The translations under genes were made by a program, and so were the position numbers. A DNA stretch of 64,000 bases. Source: Candidatus Methanoperedens sp. Its GTDB lineage: Archaea; Halobacteriota; Methanosarcinia; Methanosarcinales; Methanoperedenaceae. The notes beneath the pieces were generated by a model that had not been told where the DNA came from, did no database searches, and worked only from the letters and a program-made list of their open reading frames with translations. The stretch lies in NCBI GenBank assembly GCA_012026795.1, contig VEPM01000012.1, positions 58,903-122,902 on the forward strand, given 5' to 3'. This document shows positions 26,920-35,404 of this stretch, piece by piece. Position 1 is the stretch's first letter, and each line of letters begins with the position of its first letter.

Positions 26920-27225
26920 TCATTTATTCACTTCAATGACTTCTTCATTTATACCATATACTAATTTTTTTATCGTAGAATCATATGTTTTCTTTAGTAA
27001 TCCTGAAGTCACCATAATTTCTAAATTTCTATAAGATGTCTCGATATTGGAATAGATACCCTCCATTTCAGCTTCCTTGTGAAATGAATCTAAAGACATT
27101 TTCCGATCTTCTCCTATAAGCAAAAGTGACTTGATTCGTGATTCGTTAGATAAAGCATTACTTATTACTTTAATTCTTTCAATATTTTTATCATTAATCT
27201 CTAATACTACTTTCAAAAATCTCAT
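26920..27225 (-). CDS. Small winged-helix regulator next to the restriction-modification locus
   Basis: A 101-residue ArsR-like protein: ISNALSNESRIKSLLLI, then a helix-turn-helix, an Ile/Tyr-rich recognition region (YSNIETSYRNLEIMVTSGLL) and a wing (KKTYDSTIKKLVYGIN). It is divergent from the restriction endonuclease genes across a region with inverted repeats, the position of a controller gene. Role as R-M controller is inferred from position. Confidence 0.65.
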   Translation of the reverse strand: MRFLKVVLEINDKNIERIKVISNALSNESRIKSLLLIGEDRKMSLDSFHKEAEMEGIYSNIETSYRNLEIMVTSGLLKKTYDSTIKKLVYGINEEVIEVNK

Positions 27226-27228
27226 TAA

Positions 27229-27320
27229 TTCTACTATATGATTTACGTTATTTTAATTATTTTTACACTTATCATAACTTTATGTTATAATATATAAACT
27301 TTTTACTAATAATAGTAGAA
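27229..27320. promoter_or_regulatory. Inverted repeats between regulator and endonuclease genes
   Basis: TTCTACTAT (27229-27237) is matched by ATAGTAGAA (27312-27320), and between them lies the dyad ATAAC-TTTAT-GTTAT (27274-27288). These flank the divergent promoters and are candidate operators for the adjacent winged-helix protein. Confidence 0.4.
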
Positions 27321-27371
27321 AACTGTTTTAACCCACAACATCTTTAAATTGTTTTGAGAAGGATTAATAAA

Positions 27372-27710
27372 ATGCCATTAGCAGATAAAGAATTTATTTT
27401 AAATTATTCAATGAATCGTTGGCAACTTAATTTTAAAAAAAATGTGGGAGCTACTTCTGAGAATATTCGCAAATGCAAGCCAAATTCTATAGAAGAGTGG
27501 AAAAAATACTACTTTGAAAATGTAAGGTCAAGAGACCACATAACAGGTTTAGGGAAAAAACTATACAAAGAAATTACTGAATCTGTCGCACATGAAAAGC
27601 GATTTCATCCAGATTTGTTAAATACAGTTAATGAACAAGATTGCATTGATTATATGTTCAATTTAGTCATAAAAAGGACATATGATGGATATCGGAGGGA
27701 ATTCGGTTGA
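27372..27710 (+). CDS. MjaI-family restriction endonuclease, N-terminal part (split gene)
   Basis: About 112 residues from ATG 27372 (AAGGAT upstream). The sequence NRWQLNFKKNVGATSENIRKC...EEWKKYYFENV matches the N-terminal half of MjaI-type type II endonucleases. The frame stops at 27710, where the next frame, overlapping by 4 bp (TTGA), continues the same protein with the catalytic motif. Intact relatives are single proteins of about 200-plus residues, so this is probably one gene split by a -1 shift. Two cooperating chains cannot be excluded. Confidence 0.65.
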   Translation: MPLADKEFILNYSMNRWQLNFKKNVGATSENIRKCKPNSIEEWKKYYFENVRSRDHITGLGKKLYKEITESVAHEKRFHPDLLNTVNEQDCIDYMFNLVIKRTYDGYRREFG

Positions 27711-28018
27711 ATGGAATCGAAATTTGTGGATATCAATTCATCCCGGCGCCCGATGAATGGGATAGATTGTATAGTGTTGATTTCTATCTAAAAATTGGTG
27801 AAAGATATGTGGGGATACAGGTCAAACCACACAGCTATAATAGCCCTTCGGTCTATGGTAAATTTAAAGGGAATCTAAGAAATCAACATAGAAAATTTCT
27901 TGTGGATTTTGGTGGAAAAGTCTTTATGGTTTACAAAGATAAAAAAGGAAATCATCTTAACACAGATATTTGTTCAGAAATTCACGCAGAAATAGAACGA
28001 ATTAATAATCTCATATAA
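27707..28018 (+). CDS. MjaI-family restriction endonuclease, C-terminal catalytic part (split gene)
   Basis: A 103-residue segment beginning GIEICGYQFIPAPDEWDRLY, then VDFYLKIGERYVGIQVKP. The D-(x)n-Q-x-K arrangement is the PD-(D/E)XK nuclease core as found in the MjaI family. It starts with TTG overlapping the previous stop. Without the N-terminal half it would be unlikely to fold normally unless both chains associate. Confidence 0.65.
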   Translation: MNGIEICGYQFIPAPDEWDRLYSVDFYLKIGERYVGIQVKPHSYNSPSVYGKFKGNLRNQHRKFLVDFGGKVFMVYKDKKGNHLNTDICSEIHAEIERINNLI

Positions 28019-28029
28019 TGGTTAAGTAA

Positions 28030-28805
28030 ATGGATGAATTTGTAAATACTCTCGATGAGCAGAAATTTAGATCGACCATGCGTTATGGAATGATTTATGT
28101 CTTAACGATACTTGGAGTGTTGGATATGTATCCACATTAATTGAGTCTCAAAGTTGTAGTGAAAAAGAAGATTGGGAAGCTTTTTATTATGAATCAGGAA
28201 ATGAAAGAAAATCAAAATCTAAAGGATTTCCAGAAAGCATAGTCAATATATTGAATGATTCCTTGTTAAAGTACAAACATGAAACTAAATTAGATAGTCT
28301 AAGCTGGAAACTAAAAAATATTAATTTTCAGTATGGCAGAACTAAGGAAGAAATCGCAGAGAAGGGAAAAATACTATTTGAAGAATTAAATAAAAGGGGC
28401 AATAAATACGGACTATCTTTGATTGAATGTGTGGATTGTGTAAGATTTAGAACACTATGTGAAACATGGAACGGCATAATTATTAGGGAACATAATACAA
28501 TCAATAATTTAAAAAAACTGTTACCTGATATTGAACTTCGAAAAGTTTCTGGAGAAATAGATCATAGATACGCTGTAGATTATGAACTTCTTAAAAATAA
28601 CGTAGCAATATGCGGAATACAAATAAAACCTAAGAGTTACTTACGTGACTCGCTTTTTTTGAGAAAAGCTAAAGAAGCCAATAAAAGAAAGAATGACCAA
28701 TATGGAAAAGATTATGGAGGAGACGTTTTATATATTTTTTCTCAAACAAACGGTGAAATAATAAACATGCAGATAATCAAACAGATTAAGAATTTACTAA
28801 CTTAG
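28030..28805 (+). pseudogene. Second MjaI-like endonuclease gene, frameshifted near its start
   Basis: ATG 28030 opens a frame that stops at 28140. From about 28072 another frame (DHALWNDLC..., open to 28805) carries the rest of a protein related in layout to the preceding endonuclease. It includes the nuclease core VDYELLKNNVAICGIQIKP. The only in-frame late start is TTG 28251, which would drop the N-terminal domain. This is therefore a second, diverged and probably inactive copy. Its stop overlaps that of the convergent methyltransferase by 4 bp. Confidence 0.65.
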
Positions 28806-29911
28806 AAATTTGAACACCCAAACTTTTGTTGAAGTGGACCAGAGTTCTTTATTTTAATAATTAGTTCAGGTATTTCTGCACTATAACTTACATCAAATTC
28901 GTTTTCATTGGAAGGCACAATCCCACTTATGAAGGGTAATGAGATGTTTGTCTCTTGATTGGTCATAACCATGAATCCATACTTTATGGATTTGTGCTTT
29001 AAAGCTCCCTTTTCTTCAACCCTATCATTGACAAACTGAATATGTCTTTTCAATCTGTCAAAAACTATTTCTTTAGAAAGGCTCATTATCTCATTCAGTC
29101 TAAAATCGATAACTTTCTGAAACTCAGGATCTATCTCATATCCTATTGAATTCCTTGCCGAGCACATTGCAGCCAGCATAGTGGTGCCGGTACCGAAGAA
29201 GGGATCTAAGACAGTGTCGCCCTGGACTGAATACATATTTATTAATCTGTATGCTAAATCGAACGGGTATGCTCCGGACCGCTCACGCAAGTCCTCATGA
29301 TTTAACTTCTGTGAGATACCTTTCAAATCCTGCCAGATATCACAAAACCAGGAATTCCGCTCCTCCCAGAAGTACGCGCTTTGCTGCCTGTTTAGTTTCT
29401 CATCGGATTTGAAATTTCTGTTCCTCCCCTTGCGAAATATCAGAATATATTCATGTTCTAAGGTCACATACGCACTCGGCGGCAGCATACCGGATCCCAT
29501 GAATTTATTGGGTTTATTTGTTTCTTTCCTCCAGATAATCAAAGGTAAAACCTGATATCCCATATTCTCAAAATGACAGGTTATACGGGAATGGTTTGCA
29601 TAAAGTTGAAAATGTTCCCCTATTTTTCTTGTAGCGTCGCCTATATTAACACAGGCAATACTCCCTGGAGCAAGGACTCTGTCTACTTCATTCCAAACTT
29701 TGTTTAACTCATTGTGCATTATGGTATATGCTTTCATCCCATCTTCGTTTTGAAGTGCATTCTTAATCTCATGATTGAGATTAGAAAACTGTTCGTCCCA
29801 CATTTCGATCATTGGATACGGCGGAGATGTCACAATTAGATTAACACTACCAGATGGAACATCTTTCATATCGCTGGAGTCTGCGAAAATAACTTTATGA
29901 TTTGTCTTCAT
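28802..29911 (-). CDS. Site-specific DNA methyltransferase (N4-cytosine type, probable CTAG specificity)
   Basis: A 369-residue beta-class DNA methyltransferase. Catalytic motif IV TSPPY is at 28-32, before the SAM-binding motif I region DPFFGTGTT at 236-244; TSPPY is typical of N4-cytosine enzymes. Overall it resembles M.MthZI/M.MjaI-type CTAG methylases, consistent with the adjacent MjaI-like endonucleases. The start at ATG 29911 follows AAAGGTAAA; ATG 29932 is an alternative. It looks intact although the endonucleases are damaged, so it may persist as a solitary methylase. Confidence 0.82.
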   Translation of the reverse strand: MKTNHKVIFADSSDMKDVPSGSVNLIVTSPPYPMIEMWDEQFSNLNHEIKNALQNEDGMKAYTIMHNELNKVWNEVDRVLAPGSIACVNIGDATRKIGEHFQLYANHSRITCHFENMGYQVLPLIIWRKETNKPNKFMGSGMLPPSAYVTLEHEYILIFRKGRNRNFKSDEKLNRQQSAYFWEERNSWFCDIWQDLKGISQKLNHEDLRERSGAYPFDLAYRLINMYSVQGDTVLDPFFGTGTTMLAAMCSARNSIGYEIDPEFQKVIDFRLNEIMSLSKEIVFDRLKRHIQFVNDRVEEKGALKHKSIKYGFMVMTNQETNISLPFISGIVPSNENEFDVSYSAEIPELIIKIKNSGPLQQKFGCSNF

Positions 29912-30131
29912 AACATGTTTACCTTTATCCATCCCTACAATAATAAAAATCAAGATTTGTTTATTGCCAAAACCAAAAACGGTTTAAAACTATAAAAATC
30001 TATTCGCTTGAATCAGGCCTTCATTTTACACTATTACTCTCATTTCGGTTAAGGGAATTAAGCATCGTTTTGAATCGAGATGATGTTACTTATAAATATT
30101 ATCTGATTGTTAAAGTCCTGGGGCAGTCGAT

Positions 30132-31649
30132 ATGCAAAAAAAAATAGCATTCTTATGCGTGTTTGTAATGGCTTATACACTATATTTTATCGATCTTCCC
30201 CCCTGGTGGGACGGTGCAACAACAGCCATGACCGCACTGGATACTGTTAAAAACAATATAAACCTCTATGTGGATTTTTTCGGTAAACCCCCATTCATTT
30301 TTCTCTCACTTGGCACGTTATTTAAAATATTCGGATATTCGCCTGAAATGATTCATGTATTCATGATGGTATTTTCAATTGCAGCCATCATCTTTACATA
30401 CAAAGCCGGGGAAATGCTTGCAGGCAAGGAAATCGCATGTGGTGCATCGTTTCTCCTTGCGTTTTCCCCCCTGTTCATCGCTCAGTCCGTAAATCTGAAT
30501 TTTGATCTTCCGAGCATGGCTCTTTTGATGGCAGCTTATTATTTCTATTTAAAAGAAAATTATATTTTTTTAGCTATTTCCGGGATAATGCTTGTGATGA
30601 TAAAAGAAATCGGGATTTTATTTATGGCAGCTATGTTACTTGGCACAATTTTAACAAATTATACCGTTTTAATAAATTATACACAGAAAAAAAAATTTAA
30701 CAAATATAAATTAAGAGATATTTTTGTAGCACAGTTAATTCCGATCTTAGTATTCATCGGCTGGGCATACGGGAACTATACAAGAAGGGGCTGGTTCCTC
30801 TTCCCAAGGGATTCCCCAATAATGAATTTTGACTCAATATTTAATGAAAATCTCATTATGCGCTCTGAACAACTGTTCGTAATAAATTATAACTGGATAT
30901 TGGCTGTTCTGATAATATGTTCTCTTCTAATCTGGTTTTACAGACATAGACAGTGTGGAATCTTGGATCATGAAAAAATTAAGGTGCTTTTGCCTTTGAT
31001 CTTGTTCTTCTTCCTGTTTTTCATAACTGTGGCACCTATCAGGGATTTTAACCTTCCAAGATATGTGATAGTCCTGTATCCTGCATTCTATCTGGAATCT
31101 GCATGGGCAATATCTAATTTATCAGGAAAGAACAGGAAATTGTTCGCAATAATCATTGTTTCTATGGTTCTTCTGTTTGCAGCCCAGTCTGTATATAGTG
31201 TTTACAGCCAGAACCCTTATGTTTTCCTTGACCCTGCCACACAAAAAATATACGGGGAAAACCCTTCACTGACCCTGGATGGTTCAGGTGTAATGGAGAT
31301 CAATTTGAAGTATGTGGATTATGTGAAAGCTGATATCGAACTCATTGGTTTTATCAATACAACCGGATCGACTCCCTTAATATTAAACCGTTTCAATCAT
31401 TATGGCATTTTCGGGGCTGCCAATAAAGGAATAGACATCGGGTACGGACAGAAGTCCCACAGGGAATATAAAGAACTGGGTGATTTCTACAGGTCACCTT
31501 ATACAATCTCATATCCTGCTATCCTTGTTATCGAGAATTTCAATATGTTTGATCTTGAAAAGCTATATAATATGTATAATGTAACATTATTGAAACAGAT
31601 ACGGGTAAATGGTGTAGGTGCGGATGTTTATCAGATAGATAAAAATTAG
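30132..31649 (+). CDS. Glycosyltransferase family 39-type (PMT/ArnT-like) membrane protein
   Basis: A 505-residue protein with about ten to twelve membrane helices and a soluble C-terminal domain (from about 370). The first loop carries WWDGATT, with an acidic residue where GT-C enzymes bind metal or sugar donor. A second acidic position may be NFDLPSMALL. GT39-type enzymes transfer sugars from polyprenyl-phosphate donors to proteins or lipids on the outer face. ATG 30132 follows GGGGCAG. Acceptor unknown. Confidence 0.8.
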   Translation: MQKKIAFLCVFVMAYTLYFIDLPPWWDGATTAMTALDTVKNNINLYVDFFGKPPFIFLSLGTLFKIFGYSPEMIHVFMMVFSIAAIIFTYKAGEMLAGKEIACGASFLLAFSPLFIAQSVNLNFDLPSMALLMAAYYFYLKENYIFLAISGIMLVMIKEIGILFMAAMLLGTILTNYTVLINYTQKKKFNKYKLRDIFVAQLIPILVFIGWAYGNYTRRGWFLFPRDSPIMNFDSIFNENLIMRSEQLFVINYNWILAVLIICSLLIWFYRHRQCGILDHEKIKVLLPLILFFFLFFITVAPIRDFNLPRYVIVLYPAFYLESAWAISNLSGKNRKLFAIIIVSMVLLFAAQSVYSVYSQNPYVFLDPATQKIYGENPSLTLDGSGVMEINLKYVDYVKADIELIGFINTTGSTPLILNRFNHYGIFGAANKGIDIGYGQKSHREYKELGDFYRSPYTISYPAILVIENFNMFDLEKLYNMYNVTLLKQIRVNGVGADVYQIDKN

Positions 31650-31726
31650 TCTTAGTGTCCAGCCTGAAAAAAATAGAATAGAACGACCCGTATTTCTTAA
31701 TACATAGTAGAAATAAAGGATATATT

Positions 31727-32149
31727 ATGGAGATATTTAAAATTATTATTCTGGGTATAGCTATCCTGGCAATATTTTCGGGATGTGTGAGCTATACAAA
31801 ACCAACTATGAAAAACCAATACCAATATACAGATGTCAGTGTTCAGCAGGCAAAAGGGATGATCGACCGCCAGGAAGTATTTATTCTTGATGTAAGGACA
31901 GAGGGAGAGTATGCAGCAGGACATATCAAAGGTTCAACATTACTGGCAGTCCAGGATATCCCGGAACAGGAACTTGCAGAAAAGCTAAAAGAACTCCCGA
32001 AAGACAGGAAGATTCTCGTTTATTGCAGAAGCGGTAGTCGTAGCGCAAAGGCCAGCGGGGTACTTGCAGAAAATGGATTTACCCAGGTTTACAATATGCA
32101 GGGCGGGATCACAGGGTGGCTGAATGCCGGATATGAAGTTGAAAAATAA
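31727..32149 (+). CDS. Rhodanese-domain lipoprotein
   Basis: A 140-residue exported lipoprotein with an N-terminal signal and lipobox AIFSGC (Cys 21), then a single rhodanese domain (about 35-138). The active-site loop is VYCRSGSRSA, with the sulfur-carrying Cys. The EFILDVRTEGEYAAGHIKGS-like motif (VFILDVRTEGEYAAGHI) is classical. It probably handles sulfane sulfur or related persulfide outside the membrane. Single gene before the ATP synthase operon. Confidence 0.88.
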   Translation: MEIFKIIILGIAILAIFSGCVSYTKPTMKNQYQYTDVSVQQAKGMIDRQEVFILDVRTEGEYAAGHIKGSTLLAVQDIPEQELAEKLKELPKDRKILVYCRSGSRSAKASGVLAENGFTQVYNMQGGITGWLNAGYEVEK

Positions 32150-32263
32150 GCCTTCATAAAGAATGCCTATCTACGAGCATTTAAAACGATTTATCATTTA
32201 AAATAGTGATGCGCAAGCGCATAAGTTCAGTTAAAACCGAATAATTTAAGTAGGTGGTCTTCT

Positions 32264-32320
32264 ATGCAGAATCAAATTCAAAACGGAGCTATTATTTTAG
32301 ATCATAGAGGAATTAAATGA
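32264..32320 (+). CDS. Upstream leader ORF overlapping the ahaH start (18 codons)
   Basis: ATG 32264 has a good ribosome-binding site (AGGTGG, six-nt spacing) and reads MQNQIQNGAIILDHRGIK to a TGA. That TGA overlaps the ahaH ATG as ATGA (32317-32320). The arrangement is the same stop-start coupling used between real genes in this genome. AATAATTTAA at about 32240 is a possible TATA element, and TGCGC-AA-GCGCA lies just upstream. It could be a translational leader for the operon or a chance frame. Confidence 0.4.
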   Translation: MQNQIQNGAIILDHRGIK

Positions 32321-32643
32321 CAAGAGCTGAAATTTTATCTGATATCAAACAGGCTGAAGATGAAGCCAAAGGTATGGTAATTCAGGCGCAAGAAGCCAGA
32401 AGCCAGAAAGTAAATGAAGCGAGATCAGAGGCCAGAAAGATTCTAAAATCTGCAGAAGAAGAAGCATCTAAATATTATATGACTGAGATTGGAAAAGCTC
32501 GGGAAGAAAGCAGGAAAGAAAAAGAAAAGCTCATAAAGAAAGGATATCAGGAAGCAGAAGAAATTAAATTAAAGGCCAAAAAGAATATCCCGAAAGCTGC
32601 GAATTTTATTGTAACCGAATTTGAGAGGGCGGCGAATGCTTAA
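32317..32643 (+). CDS. ahaH: A-type ATP synthase subunit H
   Basis: A 108-residue, highly charged, Ala/Glu/Lys-rich coiled coil. It pairs with subunit E to form the peripheral stalks that hold the catalytic head against the membrane stator. Right-handed heptad/undecad-like spacing (QAEDEAKGMVIQAQEARSQK) runs almost the whole length. First structural gene of the nine-gene operon; a GAGG precedes the ATG, which also overlaps a short leader frame. Its last codons overlap the start of ahaI. Confidence 0.9.
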   Translation: MTRAEILSDIKQAEDEAKGMVIQAQEARSQKVNEARSEARKILKSAEEEASKYYMTEIGKAREESRKEKEKLIKKGYQEAEEIKLKAKKNIPKAANFIVTEFERAANA

Positions 32644-34603
32644 ACCCACAAAAATGACAAAGGTCGTTATAGCTGGCACAAAAGACCAGATAGAGCCAAC
32701 TATTTCAATACTTCATAAGTTGAATGTACTTCATATTACTGATTTCTCAAAAGAAACTGAAGATTTCAAGATCGGCCGTCCATTAAAAACAGCATCTAAA
32801 TTCTCAGAGCATCTTCTTTCTCTCCGGGCGATTTCCAACCAGCTGGGACTTAAGGAAAGCGAACCCGGGAAATTAACCAAAGTAGAATTATCTTCAGATA
32901 TTGATGAAAAGATCACAAATCTCCAGAAAGAGGTTTCGTCCCGTTTTGATGAATTAAGGAATATTGAGTCAAGGCTGAAAGAAAAAGAAGACCTGTTATC
33001 TTCGGTTAAACCTTTCTTTGGACTGCCTTTATCTCTGGAATCTTATACCGGATATGAAACTTTAAAAGTGTATACAGGTTACATAGATATTGACCTTGAA
33101 TCCAGGGTTAAAAAAATTACCAGTAATTTTGAATTATTCTCAGGGGAATATGAAAAGAGAAAAATTTTTGTCCTTTTTATTCCGAAAGCATTTGAAACAG
33201 AGGTCCAAAAACTCCTTCAGGAAGAAAGAACCTATGTTGAAATAAAGGTTCCCCAGTTAAAAGGCAATCCACCAGTGATAGTGGATGAACTCACAAAAGA
33301 GATAACCGGCCTTAAAGAGAAATATTCTTTAATAAAAACAGAACTTGATAAATTAAAAGAAGAATATTCCGAATTCATAATTGCTACCGATGAACATCTT
33401 TCAATTGAAACTCAGAAATCGGAGGCACCTTTAAAGTTTGCCACGAGTCCGAATGCTTTTATCATAGATGGCTGGGTCCCATCGAATAAATTTGATGAAA
33501 TAGAAGCTGAATTGCATAAAAACACAGGCGGAAAAGTATATTTAACCAAGATCGTGGAAGATGTGAACGAAAAGGAAGTTCCGATAGAGCTTGAAAATCC
33601 AACGGTTGCAAAACCTTTTGAACTTCTGATCAATACTTTTTCAACCCCAAGATATGGAGAGATAGACCCATCATTATTCCTATTCGTTACATATCCATTG
33701 TTTTATGCGCTCATGCTGGGGGATGTGGGATATGGTATAATCGTAACAGCACTGGGTTTAGGCTTAATGCGGAAATTTAAATCCGGAGGACTCAATGCAA
33801 TAGCATTGATATTATTAATTGCAGGAGTACTCTCGACAATTTTTGGTGTGATTTACGGAGAATTTTTTGGGTTTCCCATATTCGATATAGAATCCAATGG
33901 ACAGTTCGAACCGGGAATATTGGGTGCGGGTCCTTCAATAGCAGGGATACATTTGCCTGTACATCGTTTAGGAGAAGTAAAACCATTGCTTATATTGTGT
34001 TTTGCCATAGGTATATTCCATGTTCTTCTTGGATATGCCATCGGATTCAGGAATCAGGTCATAGAGCATGGTCTAAAGCATGCGATCTATGCAAAGGGAA
34101 GCTGGATGATGATATTAATTGGTGGAGTTACAATAATAGCAAAGGTAATGCCGGCAATGATGTCAAAATCGCCAATCCAAACAGGTGATACGATACTGGT
34201 TACAGGAACGGTAGTAGCGATCATCGGATTGATTCTTTTGATTAAGGGTGAAGGTTTTATTTCAATACTTGAATTACCCACACTTCTGAGTAATATATTA
34301 TCATACTCAAGGATACTGGCAATAGGACTTTCTTCTGCAGGAATAGCACTTGCAGTAAATAAAATTGCAATGAATCTCTTCATAGAGCCGGGTGGGATTT
34401 TAATGGGTAAGGGAATATTAGTAGCCCTGGCGGGTGTAGTAGTTTTGTTCATTGGGCATGTAATAAACCTATTATTGGGAATACTTGGCCCGGGACTTCA
34501 TTCATTGAGACTTCAGTATGTGGAATTTTTTACTAAATTTTATGAAGGGGGCGGTGTAAAATACCTTCCCTTTGGTCATAAACGAAAATTTACGGAGGAA
34601 TAA
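32636..34603 (+). CDS. ahaI: A-type ATP synthase subunit I (a subunit)
   Basis: A 655-residue protein. The N-terminal half (1-335) is a cytosolic coiled-coil collar; the C-terminal half has about eight membrane helices forming the ion half-channels beside the c ring. The conserved Arg lies in NILSYSRILAIGLSSAG, and the C terminus LRLQYVEFFTKFYEGGGVKY is typical. The ATG at 32636 lies 8 bp inside the ahaH end, with GAGAGGGCGG upstream. Confidence 0.95.
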   Translation: MLKPTKMTKVVIAGTKDQIEPTISILHKLNVLHITDFSKETEDFKIGRPLKTASKFSEHLLSLRAISNQLGLKESEPGKLTKVELSSDIDEKITNLQKEVSSRFDELRNIESRLKEKEDLLSSVKPFFGLPLSLESYTGYETLKVYTGYIDIDLESRVKKITSNFELFSGEYEKRKIFVLFIPKAFETEVQKLLQEERTYVEIKVPQLKGNPPVIVDELTKEITGLKEKYSLIKTELDKLKEEYSEFIIATDEHLSIETQKSEAPLKFATSPNAFIIDGWVPSNKFDEIEAELHKNTGGKVYLTKIVEDVNEKEVPIELENPTVAKPFELLINTFSTPRYGEIDPSLFLFVTYPLFYALMLGDVGYGIIVTALGLGLMRKFKSGGLNAIALILLIAGVLSTIFGVIYGEFFGFPIFDIESNGQFEPGILGAGPSIAGIHLPVHRLGEVKPLLILCFAIGIFHVLLGYAIGFRNQVIEHGLKHAIYAKGSWMMILIGGVTIIAKVMPAMMSKSPIQTGDTILVTGTVVAIIGLILLIKGEGFISILELPTLLSNILSYSRILAIGLSSAGIALAVNKIAMNLFIEPGGILMGKGILVALAGVVVLFIGHVINLLLGILGPGLHSLRLQYVEFFTKFYEGGGVKYLPFGHKRKFTEE

Positions 34604-34608
34604 AAAAT

Positions 34609-34839
34609 ATGGTAGTAGATGCTGGAATGATAGCAGTTGGAGCAGGAATAGCAGTAGGACTTTGCGGAATTGGAGCCGGTATGGGTGAACAGGCCATCGG
34701 AGCCGCAGCAGTAGGCGCAATGGCAGAAGATGAAAAATTCTTCGGTAAAGGACTTTTAATGACAGTTATTCCCGAATCCATAGCAATTTTCGGACTTGTA
34801 GTCGCTTTGATCTTGTTGTTCGTTTTCAACACTGCTTAG
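34609..34839 (+). CDS. ahaK: A-type ATP synthase subunit K (c ring)
   Basis: A 76-residue two-helix proteolipid that forms the rotor ring. The ion-carrying carboxylate is E56 in MTVIPESIAIF, and helix 1 has the GMGEQAIG segment with polar E27/Q28. These polar residues resemble the Methanosarcina c subunit, for which sodium and/or proton use has been discussed. Ion choice here cannot be settled by eye. No signal extension; TACGGAGGAATAA gives a strong ribosome-binding site, suiting its high stoichiometry. Confidence 0.95.
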   Translation: MVVDAGMIAVGAGIAVGLCGIGAGMGEQAIGAAAVGAMAEDEKFFGKGLLMTVIPESIAIFGLVVALILLFVFNTA

Positions 34840-34852
34840 AAAGTGAAAATAT

Positions 34853-35404
34853 ATGGGACTTGATGCGATAGTTGAAGAAATAAAGGCCAAGGGCAAAAAT
34901 GAGGCAGATAGGATAAGCGGTGAAACCTATCAGGAAGTTTCTAAGATTATTGCAGATGCCCGGGCCAGCGCAGATAAAATAAAAGCTGCCAAACAGGAAG
35001 CTGTGAAAAAAGAAATTGAGAGAATAAAGCAGCAGGAACTGTCAAGCGCCAATCTTGAGGTCAAAAAAGCAAAACTCAATGCCCGCAAGGAAATCCTTGA
35101 TGAGGTCTATAAGGAAACCAGGGAACTGATCTTGAACCTGCCGGCTGAGAAGAACCAGAAGATCCTGAAATCGATCATCGAAAAAAACCAGTCAGGAAAC
35201 AGTAAAATATACTCAAGAAGTAAAGACAAATCAACAGTTTCCAAAATGACAAAGCTGGAATTTGCAGGCGAGATTGACTGTATCGGTGGCGTTGTTATGG
35301 AGAACGCTGATGGAAGCGTAGTTCTGGATTTCAAGTATGATATGATCCTGAAAAATGTCAGTGAACAATCCTTAAAACAAGTTTCCGATATCTTATTCGG
35401 GTGA
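34853..35404 (+). CDS. ahaE: A-type ATP synthase subunit E
   Basis: A 183-residue peripheral-stalk subunit. The N-terminal coiled coil (1-100) pairs with subunit H, and the C-terminal globular domain (about 105-183) binds the catalytic head. The family-like segment TKLEFAGEIDCIGGVVMEN is near 140. Overlaps ahaC by 4 bp (GTGA). Confidence 0.92.
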   Translation: MGLDAIVEEIKAKGKNEADRISGETYQEVSKIIADARASADKIKAAKQEAVKKEIERIKQQELSSANLEVKKAKLNARKEILDEVYKETRELILNLPAEKNQKILKSIIEKNQSGNSKIYSRSKDKSTVSKMTKLEFAGEIDCIGGVVMENADGSVVLDFKYDMILKNVSEQSLKQVSDILFG

